Below, piece by piece: positions 1 to 12,378 of a stretch of 64,000 nucleotides of DNA. The DNA is from Coffea arabica. Taxonomy: Eukaryota; Streptophyta; Magnoliopsida; Gentianales; Rubiaceae. A program made the position numbers and the translations under genes. Under the pieces are notes generated by a model, which worked only from the letters and a program-made list of their open reading frames with translations, did no database searches and was not told the origin of the DNA. The stretch is from assembly GCF_036785885.1 (NCBI RefSeq), contig NC_092316.1, forward strand, positions 16,671,001 through 16,735,000, written 5' to 3'. Each line of letters begins with the position of its first letter. Positions within the stretch are counted from its first letter, which is position 1.

Positions 1-416
1 AGCAGCTAGTCAGCAAGTGGTTCTCTTCATCTTTTAGGTAATAATCTTCAATTTTTAGCGACTATCTATATTGAAGTAATAATTATCCAATTTTTGTTTG
101 TTTCTTACTGCTTCAAGTTCTCTATTCAAGAAATGCACAGATGTACAGAGCTAACTTTGAACTCTTATAAGCATTATACGTTTCTTTTCCAGAGATCTCT
201 GTTAGAGTACAAAAGTAAAGAACGAACAGAAAAGGGCGCAAACGTTCATAACTTTGGTGGGGGAAAAAAAGGCAGACAGCTGAGAACGAGAAAATACCTT
301 CAAATATGCTAAACTCAATTCCAAACCAAATCATGAAATCACTATTATATGCAAATCATATGCTATTTCTACATGATGCAGCTCACAAATATGTTCTTGG
401 CCAAAATCAAACTTAC
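1..416 (-). other. Intron 2 of CBP60-like gene D
   Basis: Non-coding on the minus strand, downstream of the exon ending at 417. It matches 18172-18480 (intron 2 of pseudogene C) almost base for base, which shows that genes C and D are duplicates. I see no exon in it. A possible short exon near 150-200 lacks a GT donor in this copy. Confidence 0.5.
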
Positions 417-1937
417 AATGCTTTGATTCATCTCCTCGAATCCTTGCTCCAAAAGGTTCCTTATACTATGAAATTTCTGATTCACCACATCCTCAAGTTC
501 TTCCAACCTATCATTTCAATTGGACAGCAAAAGCCCAGAACGAGCAAAAAATTCACAAGCACAGTACAAAAATTATAACAAAACCTCCTTGAGGTTTCTC
601 TTAATATCACCTGGCACCTTTGACATTTTAGAAATATCATTTACCTCCCTAATAATTGTAAAAAGACTATTAAACCTCACTTGACACATAATTCACAACA
701 TATCAAATAAATAGAGCTTAAAAATTGAAAAAAAAATGAAATGTCACTTTCTTCTTTTTCCCTTTTTTGCATCATTCTCTCATACTCATATTTTTTGGAT
801 TACCATATAATATTTTATTCGTAAATTATAATAAATTAAATTTTATTTATCTTTTACTTTTTGTGATTGTGATAAAGTGGGGCGTGATCTATTTGCTTAG
901 TTTGAATTAATTTTTATAATGATTGGTACAATTTAATGGTTTGAGCAAGGTTGAGAAGTTGTTGAAAAAAATTATAAATTCATAGGAAATCAATTTTGAG
1001 TATATAGAATTAAATTGATGCAAGTGTATTTCTTTTCAAATATCTTTTTTATTTTTCTAATTTATATTTTTATGAGGTATAGCATTGTGATGTGGTAGTA
1101 CTATAAGAAATTATTTTTGAGGTGATGATTTTCTTAAAGTGAACAAAGTGATTTAGAAATATTTATTTAGCAAGTGAAATGATAGTTTAGGGTTTTTAAA
1201 AATTTTGTTACACAAATAACAAAAGTAAGGAAAGTAAGTGATATTTTTGAAACCTTAGGACCACCAAGTGATATTAAGTGAAACCTCCCCTGATATTATC
1301 CCTAGAACAAATTTAAGTACTAAAGTATATATATTCATCAATAAAATTAAAGAAAATTTGATCTTCACTCACCTCTTTGAGTACAAAACTGCCAACCCCT
1401 CGTAACCGGAACAGCTTCCTTCCTCTGATCCAAGCTTGCTGCTTTCTTCAGTCTGCCAAACCTGTGACATTGTTCTCGCTCTTTTCTTTCTTTCTGCCTT
1501 TGGTGAATCTATCAAGGAATCCTAACAAAACCCAGAAACCACTATCATATGCAAATCATAAGCAATTTCTACATGATGCAGCTCGCAAATATGTTCTTGG
1601 CCAAAATCAAACTTACAATTCTTTGATTCATCTCCTCGAATCCTTGCTCCAAAAGGTTCCTTATACTGTTGAATTTCTGATTCACCATATCCTTAAGGTC
1701 TTCCAACCTATCATTTCAATTAGACAGCAAAAGCCCAGAACGAACAAAAAATTCACAAGCACAGTACAAAAATTAGAGCAAATTTCAGTACCAAACTCTA
1801 TTCATCAAAAAAATTAAAGAAAATTTGATCTTCACTCACCTCGAGCGCAAAACAGCCAACTCCTCGTAACTAGAACAGTTTCCTTCCTCTGATCCAGGCT
1901 TTTTGCTGCTTTCTTCAGTCTGCCAAACCTGTGACAT
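417..1937 (-). CDS. Divergent CBP60-like gene D, 5' exons only (exon 1-2 unit duplicated)
   Basis: First exons of a gene whose body lies beyond the left edge. Exon 1 appears twice (1840-1937 and 1373-1470, each 98 bp, starting MSQVWQTEESSK and ending at a GTGAGTG donor). Exon 2 also appears twice (1617-1707 and 417-507, each 91 bp, starting LEELEDVVNQ or LEDLKDMVNQ and followed by GTAAG). Phases fit: exon 1 ends AG and exon 2 supplies G. The encoded segment is acidic and probably helical or coiled, unlike the basic KRRKLP start of canonical CBP60 proteins. I assign the family because pseudogene C has the same 5' exons leading into a CBP60 core. The exon 1-2 unit (467 bp) is tandemly duplicated, and a Mutator-type MITE sits in the left unit's intron 1. 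Which start is used, and whether the gene works, cannot be told here. Confidence 0.5.
581..1302. mobile_element. Mutator-type MITE in intron of gene D
   Basis: About 720 bp, homologous throughout to the elements at 3765-4466 and 21630-22327. The right end is ...GATATTATCCC. The left end starts at AACCTCCTTGAGG, so it lacks about 14 terminal bases. The flanks TATAACAAA and TAGAACAAA are a near-perfect 9-bp target duplication. The uninterrupted intron in the neighbouring unit (1471-1616) is the empty site. No coding capacity. Confidence 0.7.
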
Positions 1938-3239
1938 TCTTCTCGCTCCTTTTTTTTTCTGCTTTTGGTGAATATGTCAAGGAATCCAAACAAAACCCAG
2001 ATGGGGTCGTTATAGAAATTCTCAAAATCAGAAGAAAATCAAAACTTCTCACAATTTCAAGAATATCAGAAGAAGTTTGACTTGCAGGTCTTTTATGGCA
2101 AAAGAAAAAGCTTCTTTTCTTTTAAGCAAACAATCGTGGCAATGCTGATTCAGTTTGCTTGTTTGACTTGTATATATAGAGAGACCAAAACAGCTAAAGA
2201 CAAAAGGCCGTGTCATTGTGGAAAAATCATTAAACTGTCCGTACTTCAACTGCCACGAGGGTTCTGTGCTGCTGTGTGCTGCTGTCTCTTACGCGTCTCT
2301 GTACATTGTCGATTTATAATTGGACTGTGTTATGTCCCAGAAATTTGTCGGAAAACTTAACTCAAATCTACCGAGGTTTGAAGAATAAAGGATCACTGGG
2401 ATTTGGGAGTACATGGAATTTCAGGTAAGCTTCCAAAGGCACTAATTGACCACCGACAAATTTGGAATTTCAACTCCCAACTTGAGGTAGCCCGCCATCG
2501 ATGAGTACGATTTGATGTTAATTTTAATAAAGAATTGAATATGGATTTCTGTAGTACAAATGAAAAAAAAAATTCTATTATTGGATTATGATCCCTCCTT
2601 TTGCTTTCTATTAAGAACTTATTGATGAAAATGCAAAAGAAGGTATTCTATTGGATTTTAACCCGTACTTCAGATCTTTTAACTACTTCTTTCCTTTTGC
2701 TTTTTTTTTTTTTAATTAAAATGAAGATATGAAATTAAAGGAATAAAATTGCTAAATAATGATGCAGAAAACTGCAAGATTTCTTTAAGAAATTAGGGAT
2801 GTGAGATTTATTAGACAGTATAGACACTTTGGAAAGGGAAAAAAAGTATTATTAAAAAATTAGGAAGTGATGAAGTAACTTCTTGCAATGATCCAATGTT
2901 GAATTTGTTGAAACCTATCGCCTGATGTGGAAAGTACAACGATGTGATATCATCTGAAAAGTACAAAAGTGGCATAAACATTCGTTGTTTGGACTGAAGC
3001 AGTTGAGGTCGTTGAGTTGCATGAATTTCCACGGAACATGCAAATTCACATTAAATATTACTCAGGGGGAATAAAGTGTGCATGTAAAAGAACTTTGGCA
3101 ATCAACGTTTATGCATATATTTCATGAAGTATTACGCAGTATTTTGTGTTTTGCACCTTAACTTTACACTTGCATCGAATTAATCCATTATTACCTTACC
3201 AAGTTACATTGCCCTCAATACTTTTCATTGATTTGTGAG
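1938..3239. other. Upstream region of gene D, no gene seen
   Basis: 1938-2350 matches the region upstream of pseudogene C (about 18850-19230), so it is likely 5' UTR or promoter. 2360-3239 has no counterpart in the duplicate block and was inserted here or deleted there. It holds homopolymer runs and no convincing exon. Confidence 0.4.
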
Positions 3240-3572
3240 AGACCTTAGTTGTTTTGGACTTGAAGGAATTTGTGATTAACATGGCTGAATTTCACCTGAG
3301 CTTTCTTCAATTTACTTATTGTCACATAGGACAAATAAATAATATTATATTTTGGACTAATATTTTTTATATTGTCAGTGTGAACAAATTTTGGCACGAA
3401 TTGATATAAATTCATTACACATAATTGCTCTTTATGTTGAAAAATTTTGGAATATTATAATGGGAAGAATCAATATTTATATGGAAAGGTTAACTTTTGC
3501 ATAATTTGGTGCTGGGATGAGGGGTACTGTTCAAAAATGTTTACAAAAGGGAAACAAATGAGAAGCTACATC

Positions 3573-3674
3573 ATATATATATATATATATACATGTGTGT
3601 GTGTGTGTATGTATATATGTATGTGTGTGTGTGTTTGTGTGTTTGTATGTGTGTGTGCGCGCGCGCGCGTGTGT
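3573..3674. repeat. (AT)n/(GT)n/(GC)n microsatellite
   Basis: Runs of AT, then TG with interruptions, then GCGCGC. The homologous position in the duplicate block (about 21425-21512) carries a differently sized repeat. Any open frame across it is a simple-sequence artefact. Confidence 0.9.
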
Positions 3675-3764
3675 TAGGGTAAAAGCTTTCCGTCTGTACT
3701 TCTTTGACTATTTTCCCTTAACTTTTGCATAATCTGGTATTAGGGTAAAGCGTAGTATTAAAAA

Positions 3765-4466
3765 GGGATAATATCATAAACCTCCCTTGAAGTTTCTCTT
3801 AATATCACTTGATCCCTAATAATTGTAAAAAGATCATATTAACCCTCACTTGTTACATAATACATATATCAAATAAATGGAGCTCAAGAAAAAAAAAAAA
3901 AAAGAAACAAAAGTCACTTTGTTCTCTTTCTTTTTTCTCCAACATTCTCTCTTACTCATTTTTTGGATGACCATGCAATATTTTATTTGTAAATTATAAT
4001 AAATTGAATTTTGTTTAGCTTTTATATTTTGTATTGTGATAGAGTGGGTATGATTTATTTGCTTATTTTAAGTCAATTTTTATAATGATCAATACAATTT
4101 AAAAGTTTGGACATAATTTGAGAAGAGGTTCAAAAAAAAATATAAAATTCATAAGAAATTAGTTTTGAGCATATAGAGTTAAATTGGTGTAAGTGTACTT
4201 CTTTGAAAATATCTTTTTTATTTTTCAAATTTATATTTTTATGATGTGGTAATACTACTAAAGATCGTTTTTTAGGTGATAATTTTTCTAAACTGAACAA
4301 AATGATTTAGAAATATTTTTATTTAGCAAGTAAAAGAATAGTTTAGGGTTTTAAAAGTTTTGCTACACAAATAACAAAAGTAAAGGAGATAAGTGATATA
4401 TTTAAAATCTTAAAGATATCAAGTGATATTAAGAAAAACCTTAAGGGAACTATCTAACATTATCCC
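3765..4466. mobile_element. Mutator-type MITE, 702 bp, with 9-bp TSD
   Basis: Terminal inverted repeats start GGGATAATATCATAAACCTC at the left, with the complementary ...CATTATCCC at the right, and match over roughly 48 bp. The element is flanked by perfect 9-bp duplications TATTAAAAA (3756-3764 and 4467-4475), the hallmark of Mutator-like transposition. It encodes nothing. The paralogous element at 21630 has the same TSD, so insertion came before the block duplication. Confidence 0.85.
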
Positions 4467-4475
4467 TATTAAAAA

Positions 4476-5322
4476 TATTTAAAAAAGGGAAACAAATGAG
4501 AAGTCATGTTAGAAACCAAACCGAGTTAACATACCAGTCATCTTGTAGACTTGTACAAATAGCAATATGCTAATCACCGGTTATCAAAAAACGAAAGGGT
4601 TGCTTCCTTTTCCAAAACATATACAAGATATTGAGACGAATCATTAATATAGCTAGCACATCCATCATCTACGCTTGTGTTAATGATTCTTGCCATTTAT
4701 TCAATGTTTTTATCTCTTTTTTTGTTATAAATAAAAGGTTTTAAATCTAAAATCTCTTATTTACAATTCCTTTCACCTTATCGTCCAACATATCTCGCTC
4801 TCATGCATTAGTTTTACCTATTTGCCTTTAATTCAATGCCAAGGCGACCGTAAAAAGTTAGACAACGAGCTCAAATTAAATGAAGTAAATGAATCGGGCC
4901 TCCGCTATAAAATATCATAAAAAATAAAGGACTGTGACCATATTACTATCCTAAAAATATTTAACCCCAGCTTGAGCTTCAACCCTGTGGACCCTTGGGC
5001 TAGAAAGGCACTAAGGTGAAGATAATTATAGTCCACAGTTGTTTATAAATTCACACCCCCACCGAAAAAAGGTGTTTATAAATTCAACGTTACTTGAACA
5101 ACATTTATCATAAACTTCAAGGTACTTTTATTTCCTTCACAAATTTTTTATAATGTAAAACACGGTGAAATACACATACATGTATATATTTATACTCACA
5201 TACAAGGTACAGACATGTAAACACAACATTAGCTAATAAAACATGTCTCTAGAAAACTTTCCTTGATTCCAAATTATTTATCTGAAACCAGATGATGTTA
5301 TATGATATCTGATTAATTAAGC
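4476..5322. other. 3' flank of UGT74 fragment
   Basis: Matches 22337-22426 joined to 24409-25164, that is, the duplicate block without its LINE. It carries the 3' UTR-like sequence of the UGT fragment. No gene seen. Confidence 0.6.
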
Positions 5323-6056
5323 TTAGTTCCCTTCCCTTTCATCAACACTTACAACAAAATTGTTGATAGCAATATCTGAGCTCCCACCATTACAAACTGC
5401 CCTTTTAGCTTGCTCTCTCATCTTAGAGGCATTAATCCTAATTTCATCACTTTTTTCTCCAACCATTACCTCCCTTACACACCTCTCAATTTCTTCTCTT
5501 GTAACAATCATTTTCTCATCCCTTTTAGCCCTCACTCCTACCCTCCAAACACTTTCAATAAATTTGGCATTTGTTGGCTGATCACTCCATTGTGGCAATG
5601 CCACCATAGGCACCCCAAGACTTGCTGCTTCAAGTGTTGAGTTCCAACCACAATGTGTCATGAAGCACCCTACAGATTGGTGAGCCAATACCTCCAGCTG
5701 ATTACACCACTTCACAATTTTTCCAAATCCCATTTCATCATTTGATTGTAGAAATTCAGTAAGCAACTTTTCTTGCTCAGAGTCTTTGATTACCCAGAGA
5801 AAGTGATGGCTGCTGCCTTTTAAGCCACGGGCAATTTCTTCAATTGCTTGATTTCAACATCAGCCATGCTCCCAAATGACACAAAAACCACTGATTTTGG
5901 TGCCTTTTCGTCTAACCATTTCAAATAGTGGTCACTTGGCTTCCACAGACTGCCTCCATAATCTGAGTCTCCTGCTATTGGCCCCTCTACATATGCCGAT
6001 GGTACCATTGGTCCAACCATTTGTACTGGCCAAAGTCCTGTCAAGGCCTTCGCCAA
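5323..6056 (-). pseudogene. UGT74-type glucosyltransferase exon 2, truncated and frameshifted
   Basis: Nearly identical to exon 2 of the intact gene at 25165-25905 and includes the PSPG sugar-donor box (around 5594-5725, with HCGWNST). It cannot encode the enzyme. Exon 1, with the catalytic His and Asp, is absent. One base is lost near 5838 (CAATTGAAG against CAAATTGAAG), and an extra A near 5350 shifts the C-terminus into VVSVDEREGN. Homology stops in the intron at about 6108, where the sequence joins the 3' end of CBP60 copy A. It is a product of the block duplication. Confidence 0.93.
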
Positions 6057-6108
6057 CTTTTGGAGCATCAAAACAAAATATAATATATTGTCAATGATAG
6101 CAATATTT

Positions 6109-6128
6109 GGTGCTCGTCAATAATATAT
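6109..6128. other. Duplication breakpoint, UGT intron to CBP60 3' end
   Basis: Up to about 6108 the sequence follows the UGT intron (compare about 25965). From about 6129 it follows the 3' end of CBP60 (compare about 40722). The roughly 20 bases between match neither and look like filler at an end-joining junction. Confidence 0.6.
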
Positions 6129-7923
6129 TTGCTGTTAACAATATCTTATTACTTCTTTCACTTTAGATTTTCTTGCAACCATCCTTCTTATCGTAAGCCA
6201 TCTCAAGACACTGAATAGCATTTTCCATCTCCTCTTCGAACGCCTCAGAAAGCAACCAACAGCAGCATTCAGACCAGTGGATGACCCCAAATTTGAAGAA
6301 TCAAAAAATTGTAGGTGCTCGTCCTCGTACAAAGCTGGAGTCATGGAGTCTATGTCACATATCATGTTGTTCGTGACTTGGCCAGGAATGTTCAATGGGT
6401 GGCCAAATATATTCTCCAGAGAGTCCACAATGGGAAAGTCATGTACATCCAGGGGGCTCAAAACCCCAAGTGAATCCATGGATGGCATGATATGAGAACA
6501 GGTATTTGGTTCTGGATAATCACATTTGCCGCTCTGATGAGAATTCAGAACCTTGCTGCCGTCGGAAGTAACCAGCATAGGAGGATTTGAGGAGTATTCT
6601 ATGGTAGACAAGAATAAAGAACCATCCATAAGAGAGGCCTCGTCATCAATTGAAACGACATCAGTCCAGTGCCTGTAAGCAGCAGCCACCAGATCTCGGG
6701 CATAAGCCTGCAGCAAAGTTGGATATTAGCCAACTAATATTAGTCATTCAACCGCTAAGCAGGCGAAAGATCAGTACTAGAAAGGCAAGAAGTTTAGTTT
6801 ATATTCGTACCTTTTCTGTTTCAGACAGCTTATCATGGGTAATATACTGGCAATCAGAGACAAAACCCATCACCTCTCCCACAGCATTAAAAACTACACC
6901 TTTTTTATGCTGAGATCCGGATGGATAGTAGAAGTGCAATTCCTTGTCAAGTACACAAGTCCGGGCATGATCGACTGTCACTTCCCACATTTTAGTTGAC
7001 ATGCCTGTCCCAAGGATCTGCAGGATTTTGAATACACAAAAGGTGCATTATAAGCTATTTCGTCCCAAAGAAAAAACTATTTCTCCAAATAAGCAAAGAG
7101 AACTTTCACCACATTGCACAAAAAAGTCTATTTCGAATGTCAATATGGAGCTACAAAATTTTCAACTCATTTAACATGACCAAGACACCAATGAAGCACC
7201 TTCCACAAAATCAAATCCAACTGCTCACTATGTCTGTGCATATGAGAATTTAACAACAGACAGAATGAAAGCGTACTATACACACCTCTAGAACAATCAC
7301 ATTTTATAAACAATTTTCATTTCAAATATATCAGAGAATGGACTTTTTAATGGCCCTTGGAAAAGTAGGGCAAAAAATTTGAGAACAATCCCATATGAAA
7401 CATCACTGATTTTTCAAAGTCTGGTAGGATCAACAATATATAGGGTAAGGAAATCCAATAAATTCTTACATTTCGAAGCCTTGCAGGGTCAACAAAATAG
7501 AGGGTAAGGAAATCCTTCACAGTTTTGACTCTTTCTTTGCTCAGACGTCTGTGAAAAGCTCCATCTTTTCCCATCTTTTCTAGGCGCCATACTTCATCTG
7601 CCAGAGAAGGAGGGTGATGCTTCTTGTACACTACAAAAAGAAACCCAGGCCGGTTATTAGTATGTAACTCAAAGTCATTAGAGAAAGAACCTAAGCACAA
7701 AAAAGGATTTAAGGCATTACACTTCATCTGTATCACGTCCTGTTTAAGGCACATCTCACGTGTTAGCAGAAAGAATATAGAGAATACTACATCTGATAAG
7801 AGAGTAAAGAATCCAGGAGGAACCAGAAAATGATAGAAGATCAATTGACTAATGGCAACTTAAGTCACCTAACTTCTAATTAATGATGAGTAAACTGGCA
7901 ATTTTTTTTTCCCTAAAGAATAC

Positions 7924-8153
7924 TGTTGAAGATATGTGATCTAATATTAGGAAAGATATGATTATAGTATCATGTATTAATTAGGTATCATATGATTATA
8001 GTATCATGTATTAATTAGGTAATAGATTGATTTAGATTAGCATGATTTTAGGGTCTAAATTAGGTTACACTTGTGTATATATATATATATGTATATTGTG
8101 TAGTCCTAATAAGATGAAGAAAAGTATTTTCTCTCCATTTTTCTTAGTTTTCA
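7924..8153 (+). repeat. 5' LTR of copia element
   Basis: 230 bp, TGTTGAAG...TTTTCA. It contains two direct copies of a 34-bp unit (about 7958-8024) and a TA run. By eye it differs from the 3' LTR by five substitutions, all transitions, and one 4-bp TA-repeat difference, so insertion was recent. Confidence 0.97.
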
Positions 8154-8165
8154 TGGTATCAGAGC
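8154..8165 (+). other. Primer binding site (initiator tRNA-Met)
   Basis: TGGTATCAGAGC directly follows the 5' LTR. This is the standard plant copia primer binding site, complementary to the 3' end of initiator methionine tRNA. Confidence 0.93.
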
Positions 8166-8327
8166 CCTACCATCAAGGTTAGGGTCTCTGTCCGCTGCCA
8201 GAAAATTCAGTAGTCATCATTCGGTTCATCTGATTCTGTATAGGACACATCTCTGTTCTATTCTTCACTCTTGTTTTAAAGAGTTCAGATCTACCCTTTT
8301 TTTTTTTATTCTGTTAATTCTGAACCC

Positions 8328-11300
8328 ATGACAGAAACGAAATCTGTCGTTACGTCTGATGTGGTTCCTGTGATGTCTAAGATCACGGACCACAAACTCA
8401 ACAATTTTAACTATCTTGATTGGAGCAAAACGGTTCGTCTTTATCTGCGAAACATTGATAAAGACCATCATCTGACTGATGATCCTCCAAAAGATGGTTC
8501 AAGACAGACATGGCTAAGGGAAGATGCTAGATTGTTCCTGCAAATACGGAATTCTATTGACAGTGAGATAATTAGCTTAATTAATCACTGTGAATTTGTT
8601 AAGGAGTTAATGGAGTATTCAGAATTTTTGTATTCTGGTAAAGGGAATATTTCTCGCATATATGAGGTGTGTCAAGCCTTTTATCGTGCAGAGAAACAAG
8701 ATAAGTCCATCATGACTTATTTTATGAATTTTAAGAAAACTTATGAGGTGCTTAATCTGTTTTTACTGTTTAGTTCTGATGTGAAAGTTCAGTAAACTCA
8801 ATGGGAACAGATGGCAATTATGAGTTTTTTGGCTAGTCTTTCACCTGAATTTGAGGCTGCTAAATCTCAGATTCTTCCCAGTCCTGAGATCTCATCCTTG
8901 CAAGATGTGTTTAGTAGGGTGCTTCGCACAGAGAATACCCAGTCTGTTCAGTCCAGCAGTGCTCTTGTTGGTTTTGGAAAACAGCAATACAAAGGTGGTG
9001 GTAAAGGAATTGACACTCGGAGACAGAATGCAGAAGTGGTTGTGTGTTACTATTGTCAAAAGCCGGGCCATATGAAGCGTGATTGTAAGAAATTGCAGTA
9101 CATGAACCAGAGAACTCAATCCGCACATATTGTTTCTACCAATGATGCTATTAACCATGAAAAGTCTGTTACGATCTCTGCAGATGAATTTGCTAAATTT
9201 TCTCAGTATCAAGAATCATTAAAGTCTTCATCTACTCCCGTAACTGCCATCGCTGAGTCAAGTAAATCAAACACATGCCTTGTGTCCTCGTCCTCCAAAT
9301 GGGTAATTGATTCTGGTGCCACAAATCATATGACAGGTAATTCTAGTCTATTTTTCACCTTTCAGCCACACATCTGCACCTACAGTTACCTTAGCTGATG
9401 GGTCAAAATCTCGTGTTCTTGGATCAGGCTCAGTTAACCCCACTCCATTAATCTCATTGTCATCTGTCTTAAGTTTGCCTGAGTTGTCCTTTAATCTAAT
9501 TTCTGTGAGTAAAATTACCCGTGCCCTCAATTGTTCTGCCCAATTCTTTCCTAACTATTGCTTGTTTCAGGATCTTACGACGAAGCAGATTATTGGTAAA
9601 GGGTATGAATCTGGAGGTCTTTACATTCTTGACACACAGATACCTAAGCCCATAGCTTGTTCTGGAATTGTAACTCCATTTGAAGCACATTGTAGGCTGG
9701 GTCATCCTTCTCTCCCGTTGTTAAAGATACTTTGTCCACAATTTCAGAATTTGTCTCTATTAGATTGTGAGTCTTGTCAGTTTGCCAAACATCATCGTGT
9801 TAATCTGAGTCCTAGAGTCAATAAACGAGCGGATGCTCCCTTTGCATTAGTTCATTCAGATGTCTGGGGACCTAGTCCAGTCACTTCTAAAACTGGATTC
9901 AAGTATTTTGTTACTTTTGTTGATGACCATTCTCGTATGACTTGGTTATATTTAATGAAAAATCGGTCAGAGTTGTTTTCTCATTTTTGTGCTTTTTGTG
10001 CTGAGGTTAAGACTCAATTTAAGCGCTCTGTACAAATATTGCGAAGTGACAATGCCAAAGAATATTTATTCGCACCTTTTCAATCTTATATGGTGCAAAA
10101 TGACATTATTCATCAAACCTCTTGTGTGGATACACCATCCCAAAACGGGGTCGCAGAACGAAAGAATAGACATTTGCTCGAAACTGCAAGAGCCTTATCA
10201 TTTCAAATGCATGTTCCTAAACATTTTTGGGCTGATGCAGTGTCCACAGCTTGCTTTCTAATTAATCGTCTGCCTTCATCTGTTTTGAATGGTGAGACTC
10301 CTTATAATACTCTTTTTCCAAATAGACCTTTGTTTCCCATCGAACCTAAAATATTTGGGTGTACATGTTTTGTCCGCGACTCTCGTCCCCAAGTCACTAA
10401 ATTAGACCCCAAATCATTGAAATGAATTTTTCTTGGTTATTCCCGTGTCCAAAAAGGATATAGATGTTATTGTCCTGGTCTTGGGAGGTACATTGTGTCA
10501 GTTGATGTTACTTTTCTTGAAAATACACCTTTTACCCCATCCTCATCTCATTCATGTCAGGAGGAGGATGATGATTTGTTAATCTATACAGTCACATCTT
10601 CAAGATCTTCCCCTGCTAAACCTCTAATTACTCAGGTATATTCTCGACGACAAAAGTCTCCTGCTGCATGCCCTGAACCAGTTCCTTCGTTACTAGATCC
10701 TGTCTCAAGTGATGATCTTCCTATTGCTCTTCGCAAAGGTAAGCGTCAATGCACTTATCCTGTGTCTTCGTGTGTATCTTATAATCATCTACCCACCTCT
10801 TCTTGTTCCTTTATTACATCTATTGATTCTATCTCCCTTCCTAAAACTGTTCATGAAGCCCTATCCCATCCCGGATGGCGCAATGCTATGATAGAGGAGA
10901 TGAATGCTCTAGATGGTAATGATACTTGGAACTTAGTAAATTTACCTGCAGGGAAGAAGGCCATTGGGAGTAAGTGGATTTTTGCAGTTAAATTCAATCC
11001 TGATGGGTCGGTTGCTCGGTTAAAAGCTCGCCTTGTTGCCAAAGGCTATGCTCAAATCTATGGAGAGGATTATTCTGACATTTTTCCCCCTGTTGCTAAG
11101 TTAACATCTGTCAGGTTATTCATTTCTATGGCAGCCACTCATAATTGGCTTTTGCATCAACTAGATATCAAGAATGTCTTTCTTCATGGAGACCTCCAAG
11201 AGGGAGTTTATATGGAGCAACCACCAGGGTTTGTTGCTCAGGGGGAGTCTGGGAAGGTTTGTCATCTTCGGAAGTCCTTGTATGGACTCAAACAAAGTCC

Positions 11301-12371
11301 TCGTGCTTGGTTTGAAAAATTTAGTCTAGCAGTTGAAAGGTTTGGGATGCAGAAAAGCAAATCTGATCACTCTGTTTTCTACAAACAGTCTGAAGCTGGT
11401 ATTATTTTGTTGGTAGTATATGTGGATGATATTGTTATCACTGGGAATGATGCTGCAAGTATTTCATCTCTTAAAACTTTTCTCCATAGTCAATTTCAGA
11501 CAAAGGATTTGGGACTATTAAAGTATTTTTGGGTATTGAGGTAGCAAAGAGTAGGAAGGGGATATTCCTGTCCCAAAGAAAATATGTTCTTGACTTACTA
11601 TCTGAAACAGGAAAATTGGGGGCTAAACCAGCTAGTACCCCAATGATCCCTAACTTGCAGCTCACAAAAGAAGGTGAATTGTTAGAAGATCCTGGGAGGT
11701 ATAGAAGATTGGTTGGAAAGTTGAATTATCTTATAGTGACTCGTCCAGATATCGCGTATTCAGTTAGTGTTGTTAGTCAATATATGTCTAAATCCTACTG
11801 TTACTCATTGGGCAGCTGTAGAACAAATTTTGTGTTATTTAAAAGGAGCTCCTGGACGTGGTATTCTAGATAAAAATCATGGTCATACTAGAATTGAGTG
11901 TTTTTCAGATGCTGATTGGGCAGGATCCAAGGCAGATCGAAGATCCACAACTGGATTTTGTGTCTCTGTTGGAGGAAACCTGGTCTCATGGAAGAGTAAG
12001 AAGCAGAATGTTGTCTCGCGATCGAGTGCAGAGTCAGAATATAGAGCTATGGCACAATCGACATGTGAAATCATGTGGATAAATCAACTTCTAACTAAAG
12101 TAGGTCTCAAAACCTCACTGCCTGCAAAATTGTGGTGTGATAACCAAGCGATCTTCATATTGCATCCAATCCCGTATTTCATGAGCGAACAAAACACATC
12201 GAAATAGATTGTCATTTTGTTCGTGAGAAAATACAGCAGGGCTTGATTTCTACAGGATTTGTAAGGACTGGAGAACAATTGGGGGATCTCTTTACGAAGG
12301 CTCTACATGGGGTTCGAGTAGATTACCTTTGTAACAAGCTGGGCATAAGCAACATCTATACTCCAACTTGA
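8328..12371 (+). pseudogene. Copia gag-pol polyprotein, disrupted
   Basis: Frames in order: gag with a CCHC knuckle (CYYCQKPGHMKRDC, about 9046-9087); aspartic protease (VIDSGATNHM, about 9304); integrase with the HHCC-type motif (HCRLGHPS, CESC, about 9690-9780) and catalytic region (SDVWGP, RSDNAKE, NGVAERKN); reverse transcriptase (YVDD at about 11420); RNase H (FSDADWAGS, SAESEYRA). Lesions: a TAA in gag at 8793, a frameshift near 9370, a TGA at 10423, and frameshifts near 11528, 11790 and 12160. The number of breaks fits decay since insertion at the LTR divergence seen. Confidence 0.95.
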
Positions 12372-12378
12372 GGGGGAG
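12370..12378 (+). other. Polypurine tract of copia element
   Basis: GAGGGGGAG lies immediately before the 3' LTR and is the expected primer for plus-strand synthesis. Confidence 0.85.

Noticed and set aside
3447..3677. Open frame of 76 codons across the microsatellite
   Set aside because: Its C-terminal half is translated AT/GT repeat (Tyr/Ile, then Cys/Val runs); no gene evidence.
5360..5640. Plus-strand frames opposite the UGT fragment (and 25187-25488 opposite the intact gene)
   Set aside because: They are antisense to a well-supported UGT74 exon and have no recognisable domain.
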